Part shown: one piece after another, positions 58,936-64,000 of the stretch
How positions within the stretch are numbered: the first letter of the stretch is position 1
How the letters are laid out: each line of letters opens with the position of its first letter
Source of the DNA: Acinetobacter bereziniae LMG 1003 = CIP 70.12
GTDB taxonomy: Bacteria; Pseudomonadota; Gammaproteobacteria; Pseudomonadales; Moraxellaceae
Length of the DNA: 64,000 nucleotides
Direction: 5' to 3'
NCBI RefSeq assembly: GCF_000368925.1
Contig: NZ_KB849756.1
Span: forward strand, 1,969,789 to 2,033,788
Translations under genes and position numbers: made by a program
The notes under the pieces: model-generated
Database searches by the model: none
What the model was told of the DNA's origin: nothing
What the model saw: the letters and a program-made list of their open reading frames with translations, nothing else

Positions 58936-60240
58936 TTACCATAAAGCCAGTTGTGTACTCACACCCGATGTATCCACACCACCCAACTCAGCAAAATGGT
59001 AAAGTTGCCCCAAAAGCTGACGCAAAGGTGGTCCAGACTTGGCATGCGTATCGGTAATGACAATAAACTCAAGTACACGAGCACGCTCTGACTGACGTTG
59101 TTTACTCACGCGATAACGCGGAACATCCTGTGTCAACAAGGTAACTTTGCCACGTTTTAGATTTGCCGCCAATAAATCTTTGGCTTCAATATTTCCATCA
59201 GTGGAGTAACTGGTGAGAATATAACGTGCATTAATGGTTTCCAACAGGCTCTCATAAGCTTCTTGTGCATGCTTGGACGAGTTATATGGGCTTGGACGCT
59301 CTTTTCGCCATGCGCGATCAATTCCACTTTTAAAACCTTTGGTATCTGGTGTAGGTAGATCGACTTGATCCCAAAGGGTTAATGAATTGAGTACATGATA
59401 ATTACTGCTGTAAGCGTGTTGGTTATAAGGAGGATCTAAATACGCCACATCCACTTCAAAACCGCTCATCTGGTTTGCCAAATGCTGTGCATCCACACAC
59501 CACATTTCCGCCATTGGTGTTTTTTGCTTATTGTCACCCACCTCACTAAAACGGCTTGGTGTTAACCACAACAGTGATTCAATTCGTTCTAATGCCGTTT
59601 GAGTCTTTCCGCCCCAGCCATGATGAAAACTTTTAAATACACCACTGGTATTACTGACAAAACTGGCTGAGTAAAGCAAAGGGGCAAGTAAGGCACTCAT
59701 TTCAACATCATCAATAGCGCCTTGTGCCTGCCATGTCGCAATCTGTTGGCGAATTGCATCGATACGCATACCATTACGACGCTTAAAGAACAAACGATCG
59801 CGCGCTGGGTCATAAATCTCATCATTACGTGGGCATAAATTATGCGTCACCCAACCTTTGACTTCAGGTAAACGATTTAAATAATCAATGGCTTTTTGAT
59901 AGCCACCCAATTCTTTAAATGCCGGCGCATCGGTGCAAGCAAGAATGGCATGGTTCAGGGCATGACTATAAGGCTCCCAATCATTGGCAATCACACGATA
60001 GCCATTTTGACGAGCCAAACGTGAAACGACTCCGCTACCTGCAAAAAAATCTGCAAAAATAGGCGCACGTTTACCTTTAGGATTCAATGTTCCAGTAATT
60101 TCGAGCGCTTCGAGAATCAGGTGCAACAAACGCCGCTTGTTTCCCAAATAAGGAACCAACTGATGAAAAAGATATTCATCTGTTGTACGCGCAGCATGGC
60201 GACGTTTATGATAAACCGATGATGTTAACTCTGAATTCAT
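58936..60240 (-). CDS. D12-class N6-adenine DNA methyltransferase
   Basis: 434 residues. YLGNKRRL at 31-38 (D12 N-terminal motif), AdoMet loop FFAGSG at 65-70, FANDWEPYSHAL-like acidic contact near 87-94 (ANDWEPYS), and catalytic DPPY at 269-272 (LDPPYNQHAYSSN). A long central insertion (about 105-250) would carry target recognition. It should methylate adenine in an unknown site. The start overlaps the ribD stop by 4 bp (ATGA) so it is translated with ribD. No restriction gene is near, so it appears solitary. Confidence 0.85.
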   Translation of the reverse strand: MNSELTSSVYHKRRHAARTTDEYLFHQLVPYLGNKRRLLHLILEALEITGTLNPKGKRAPIFADFFAGSGVVSRLARQNGYRVIANDWEPYSHALNHAILACTDAPAFKELGGYQKAIDYLNRLPEVKGWVTHNLCPRNDEIYDPARDRLFFKRRNGMRIDAIRQQIATWQAQGAIDDVEMSALLAPLLYSASFVSNTSGVFKSFHHGWGGKTQTALERIESLLWLTPSRFSEVGDNKQKTPMAEMWCVDAQHLANQMSGFEVDVAYLDPPYNQHAYSSNYHVLNSLTLWDQVDLPTPDTKGFKSGIDRAWRKERPSPYNSSKHAQEAYESLLETINARYILTSYSTDGNIEAKDLLAANLKRGKVTLLTQDVPRYRVSKQRQSERARVLEFIVITDTHAKSGPPLRQLLGQLYHFAELGGVDTSGVSTQLALW

Positions 60241-61349
60241 ACTGACTCTTGCGCAGGGAGAAGTCTTAAACGAATATCATCACCAAATTGATGAACATCT
60301 TTAAGCATAAAACGTAATTGTTGTGCCATGGTTTCAAATTCTGCATTAAACATTGGTCGTGCTGATTGCCCTAAAAAAGTCGGAGCAACATAACTGATTA
60401 ACTCATCAACCAGTTTTTCCTGTAAAAATGCAGTCGATAAGGTTGCACCAGCTTCAACCAACACATCATAAATTTGAAAATCTTTTAAAGTGCCTAATAA
60501 ATCTTTTAATGACTGGACGTCTAATTGCACCACACCAAGTTCAGCCAATTCCCGACGAAATGGTCCCATTACCATCACTGTTTCAGGATGCTTAAGCACT
60601 TGAGCGGTCAACGGTAAGCGACCTTTCCGATCTAAGATGACACGTTTCGGCTGTACGACTTTTTCCAGTTCCACATTGGCTAAACTTCGAACATTGAGCT
60701 GAGGGTCATCCGCCAGAATGGTCTCAATCCCAGTAATCACTGCACCTGAAATAGCACGCCAATGTTGTACATCTTGACGAGACTCAGCACCAGTAATCCA
60801 TTTGGATTCACCTGATGCCATAGCGGTGCGTCCATCTAGACTCGAAGCGACTTTTAAACGCACATAAGGTAAACCCGTTGCCATTGCTTTTAGGAAACCT
60901 AAGTTGAGTTGGGTGGCTTGTTGTTCACAAACACCTGTTTCAACAACAATTCCAGCCTGACGTAAAATCTCTACACCTTTACCTGCGACAAGTGGATTTG
61001 GGTCTGCACATGCAACGATAACTTTTGCCACACCTGCTTCAACCAAACCTTTTGCACAAGGTGGTGTACGGCCATAATGTGCACAAGGCTCCAAAGTCAC
61101 ATAAGCCGTTGCGCCTTTTGCAGACGCTCCAGCTTGACGCATTGCAAACACTTCTGCATGAGGTTGTCCGGCTTGGGGATGAAAACCCTCTCCAATGAGG
61201 ACTCCATCTTTGACAATAACGCAACCAACATTTGGATTTGGTCGTGTGGAATACTGTCCAAGCTTGGCGAGCTCAATCGCTTTCTGCATCCAAACCTGAT
61301 CGATATTGACAGCATCTTCAGACTTAGAGTTTGAATCCAACTCAGACAT
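60237..61349 (-). CDS. ribD: Bifunctional diaminohydroxyphosphoribosylaminopyrimidine deaminase / reductase RibD
   Basis: 370 residues. N-terminal zinc deaminase domain with HAE (64-66) and PCAHYGRTPPC (88-98), C-terminal reductase with VASSLDGRTAMASGESKWITG and DDPQLNVR. It performs two early steps of riboflavin synthesis. AGGAA precedes ATG. It is 32 bp downstream of nrdR and overlaps the methyltransferase gene by 4 bp. Confidence 0.95.
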   Translation of the reverse strand: MSELDSNSKSEDAVNIDQVWMQKAIELAKLGQYSTRPNPNVGCVIVKDGVLIGEGFHPQAGQPHAEVFAMRQAGASAKGATAYVTLEPCAHYGRTPPCAKGLVEAGVAKVIVACADPNPLVAGKGVEILRQAGIVVETGVCEQQATQLNLGFLKAMATGLPYVRLKVASSLDGRTAMASGESKWITGAESRQDVQHWRAISGAVITGIETILADDPQLNVRSLANVELEKVVQPKRVILDRKGRLPLTAQVLKHPETVMVMGPFRRELAELGVVQLDVQSLKDLLGTLKDFQIYDVLVEAGATLSTAFLQEKLVDELISYVAPTFLGQSARPMFNAEFETMAQQLRFMLKDVHQFGDDIRLRLLPAQESV

Positions 61350-61381
61350 AAAATTCCTAATTTAATCCTATGAAAAATAAA

Positions 61382-61846
61382 TCAGTGGTCTTGACCACGT
61401 GCTTGCATTTGCTCAATTTGATGGCGAAAAGCATCAATATCTTGGAAATCCTGATAAACCGAAGCAAAACGCACATATGCCACATGATCAAGTGCAAACA
61501 AAGATTTCATGACAATTTCGCCAATGGTACGTGAACGCACATCACGTTCACCTAAACGACGAATTTGTAATTGAATATCACTAATGACTGTTTCAATTTG
61601 CTCTTGAGTCACAGGTCTTTTTTGCAAAGCATGCATCAAAGAACGACGCAATTTTGCTTCATCAAATGGTTCATTTTTACCATCAGACTTGGTTACACGT
61701 GGCATCACCACTTCATAACTTTCAAAAGTGGTAAAACGTTCGCCACAACTGATACATTCACGGCGACGACGAATCTGACTACCTTCAGCAGCCAAACGGG
61801 AATCGATCACTTTACTATCTGCAGCGTTACAAAATGGACAATGCAT
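61382..61846 (-). CDS. nrdR: Transcriptional repressor NrdR
   Basis: 154 residues. Zinc ribbon C3, C6, C31, C34 (HCPFC ... CISCGERF) and an ATP-cone domain ([20 protein letters not shown]). It represses ribonucleotide reductase genes by sensing dATP/ATP. It is upstream of ribD, which is a common arrangement in bacteria. Confidence 0.96.
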   Translation of the reverse strand: MHCPFCNAADSKVIDSRLAAEGSQIRRRRECISCGERFTTFESYEVVMPRVTKSDGKNEPFDEAKLRRSLMHALQKRPVTQEQIETVISDIQLQIRRLGERDVRSRTIGEIVMKSLFALDHVAYVRFASVYQDFQDIDAFRHQIEQMQARGQDH

Positions 61847-61933
61847 AGTGGTTTAATTAAGCAAAATTCATAATTTCAGCTAGTGTAGCAAAAAAACAGG
61901 TTTTTGTTGAGGGTTTCGCAAGATATGGAAAAA

Positions 61934-61955
61934 AAACAGCCCTCACGGGCTGTTT
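61934..61955 (-). terminator. Intrinsic terminator after amtB
   Basis: Stem AAACAGCCC / GGGCTGTTT around TCAC; on the minus strand it is followed by a run of T residues. It lies about 50 bp past the amtB stop. Confidence 0.9.
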
Positions 61956-62006
61956 AATACTATATATAGTTATTATTCTAAAAAGCTCTTCTTCTCACCA
62001 TTTTAA

Positions 62007-63410
62007 TTATTCGATGCGTTCACCATGTTGGCTTAAATCCAAGCCCATACGTTCATCATCATTTTCAACACGGATTCCAATCACCACATCGATAATTTTA
62101 AGAAGAATGAATGTCACCACTGCCGAGTAAGCAATCGTTGCCAATACACCCTCTACTTGAACCCATAATTGATGCATCATGTTGGTTGGCGCTTTGTCAC
62201 CCATAATGAATGAGCTTGCAAAAACTGCTGTTAAAATCGCACCCACGATACCGCCCACACCATGTAGACCAAAGGCATCTAAAGAGTCATCTGCTTTCAA
62301 GATACGTTTAAGACCAGAGATTCCCCAGAAACATACCACACCACCAATCAAGCCCATGATCAATGCACCACTGACGGTTACAAAACCCGCAGCTGGCGTA
62401 ATCACCACAAGACCTGCAACCGCACCTGATGCTGCACCCAATACAGAGCCTTTGCCACGGACAATCTTCTCAACCACTAACCAAGCGATTGCGGCTGCAG
62501 CTGCTGCAACTTGAGTTGTCACCAAAGCATATGCTGCTGAACCATTAGCACCTAAAGCTGAACCACCATTGAAACCAAACCAACCTACCCATACCAGACT
62601 CGCACCCAATACAGTTAAAGTTAAGTTATGTGGCGCCATAGACTCTTTGCCTAAGCCCATACGTTTACCGAGTAGATATGCAGCAACTAAACCAGCAACA
62701 CCTGAGTTGATATGAACCACTGTACCACCTGCAAAATCAAGTGCACCGTCATTCATTAACCAACCACCACCCCATACCCAATGTGCAATCGGAGCATAAA
62801 CAACAATCACCCAAATGGTAATAAAGCTGATCCAAGCGCTGAACTTCATACGATCAGCCACAGAACCACTAATAATGGCAACTGTAATAATCGCAAAAGT
62901 CATTTGGAAAATAACAAATAGAATTTCAGGGATACTTCCGCTCAGTGCATCTGTGGTGATGCCAGACAGCATGGCTTTATCTAACCCGCCGATAAAAGCA
63001 TTGCCAGATCCAAAAGCTAGTGAGTACCCCACAACCACCCATACAATACTTACAATTGCTGCAGCAGTGAAACTTTGTGCCATTGTTGCCAGTACGTTTT
63101 TCTTACGAACCATACCACCATAAAACAATGCCAAACCTGGAATCGTCATCAGCAAGACCAATGCTGTAGACACTAAAATCCACGCAGTATCGCCTGTGTT
63201 GAGTGTTGGTTTCTCTGCTTCTGGTGCAGGTGCAACTGTTGCAGTTGCCTCAGGTGCAACGCTTGCTGTGGTATCTGTTGTCGCTGTGCTGACATCACTT
63301 GCTGATGCAACAGCGGTAGATGCAGGCTCAGTTACGCTTTCTTCTGCCCACGCAACTGATCCGCCAAGAAGTGCGCCAGACAGGCTGAGCGCTAATAGCA
63401 TTTTTTTCAT
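62007..63410 (-). CDS. amtB: Ammonium transporter AmtB
   Basis: 467 residues. Signal peptide (cut near VAWA-EESV), then a Thr/Ala-rich low-complexity stretch (about 25-70) unusual in length, then eleven membrane helices of the Amt family. Motifs: GLALFYGGMVRKKN, the twin-His pore residues within DFAGGTVVHINSGVAGL and DAFGLHGVGGIVGA, and FNGGSALG. It carries ammonium through the inner membrane and is blocked by GlnK. GGGGGA is before ATG. Own sigma-54 promoter between glnK and amtB. Confidence 0.96.
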   Translation of the reverse strand: MKKMLLALSLSGALLGGSVAWAEESVTEPASTAVASASDVSTATTDTTASVAPEATATVAPAPEAEKPTLNTGDTAWILVSTALVLLMTIPGLALFYGGMVRKKNVLATMAQSFTAAAIVSIVWVVVGYSLAFGSGNAFIGGLDKAMLSGITTDALSGSIPEILFVIFQMTFAIITVAIISGSVADRMKFSAWISFITIWVIVVYAPIAHWVWGGGWLMNDGALDFAGGTVVHINSGVAGLVAAYLLGKRMGLGKESMAPHNLTLTVLGASLVWVGWFGFNGGSALGANGSAAYALVTTQVAAAAAAIAWLVVEKIVRGKGSVLGAASGAVAGLVVITPAAGFVTVSGALIMGLIGGVVCFWGISGLKRILKADDSLDAFGLHGVGGIVGAILTAVFASSFIMGDKAPTNMMHQLWVQVEGVLATIAYSAVVTFILLKIIDVVIGIRVENDDERMGLDLSQHGERIE

Positions 63411-63459
63411 TCGTATCCCCCAACCTAATTTTGTGAGTTATGTCTTCATCAACATAACC

Positions 63460-63475
63460 AGCAATCTTCGTGCCA
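63460..63475 (-). promoter_or_regulatory. Sigma-54 (-24/-12) promoter for amtB
   Basis: On the minus strand TGGCAC-GAAGA-TTGCT matches the consensus TGGCAC-N5-TTGC(W) exactly. It lies just past the glnK stop (63478) and 50 bp before the amtB start. Confidence 0.88.
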
Positions 63476-63477
63476 AA

Positions 63478-63837
<360 letters not shown>

Positions 63838-63857
63838 TCACCAGTAAGGTTTTATGT

Positions 63858-63872
63858 TCAATTTTCGTGCCA
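63858..63872 (-). promoter_or_regulatory. Sigma-54-like (-24/-12) promoter for glnK
   Basis: On the minus strand TGGCAC-GAAAA-TTGA: the -24 element is perfect, the -12 element reads TTGA where TTGC is expected. About 42 bp before the glnK start. It resembles the amtB element base by base in its first half. Confidence 0.7.
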
Positions 63873-64000
63873 ATCTTATTAACGGTTGGGGTGGCTAATT
63901 TGATCAACACGTATTGCCTTTATAACCTATTGTATATCCTTAGGTGAAGTTTCAACTTGAAAAAACTCACAATAATGATCATTTTTTTTAAAATTCACTC

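Overview
The window comes from an Acinetobacter chromosome. The best single marker is the protein at 13134-14021, which closely resembles the Acinetobacter wax-ester fatty acyl-CoA reductase Acr1. Gene content and order (hisBH / hisA / hisF with small genes between them, dksA-gluQRS, glnK-amtB, ettA, EnvZ/OmpR homologues) and the AT-rich intergenic DNA agree. I saw no prophage, insertion sequence, CRISPR array or rRNA operon. Most of the window is ordinary core genome; the left 12.5 kb is the accessory part.

Layout. 1-3160: a minus-strand trio (transthyretin/Ig-like small protein, VRR-NUC nuclease effector, DUF3396/TsiV immunity protein cut by the window edge) that looks like a type VI secretion effector-immunity module, next to a divergent gene with a proteasome-like Ntn-hydrolase signature. 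3455-12185: a metal-handling region with a CDF exporter, a periplasmic DUF4198 protein and a CzcI-CzcC-CzcB-CzcA efflux operon; a 31-bp perfect palindrome with a near-consensus Fur box lies between the CDF and DUF4198 genes. 12421-17395: a Sel1-repeat protein, acr1, a LysR/SDR divergent pair, and an SDR/MerR divergent pair with a textbook MerR-type operator. 17444-29865: tex, a lipoprotein, ompR and envZ separated by 699 bp and a terminator, a CoA-transferase, a GMC oxidoreductase, a GNAT, a FadL-type porin and a methyltransferase. 30069-30354: two identical tRNA-Phe genes.

30673-45804: a PanZ-like GNAT, the dispersed histidine genes hisB, hisH, hisA and hisF, small membrane and regulatory genes, a second Sel1 paralogue, thrB, ettA, a phytase-type esterase lipoprotein and metY. 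45898-54601: phoU, two tandem paralogous lipoproteins, a TPP riboswitch with thiC, a nudF-like/cpdA-like pair, dksA-gluQRS. 54709-61846: ftsW-murD, a striking 25-bp-stem perfect hairpin, dedA, then nrdR-ribD-DNA methyltransferase-ribE. 62007-63872: glnK-amtB, each preceded by a sigma-54 promoter.

The best candidates for follow-up are the effector trio and its Ntn-hydrolase neighbour, the solitary D12 adenine methyltransferase translationally coupled to ribD, the Fur-like palindrome in a zinc-type efflux locus, and the perfect hairpin at 57461-57514. I did not find a clearly new multi-gene system; these are leads based on reading the sequence alone.
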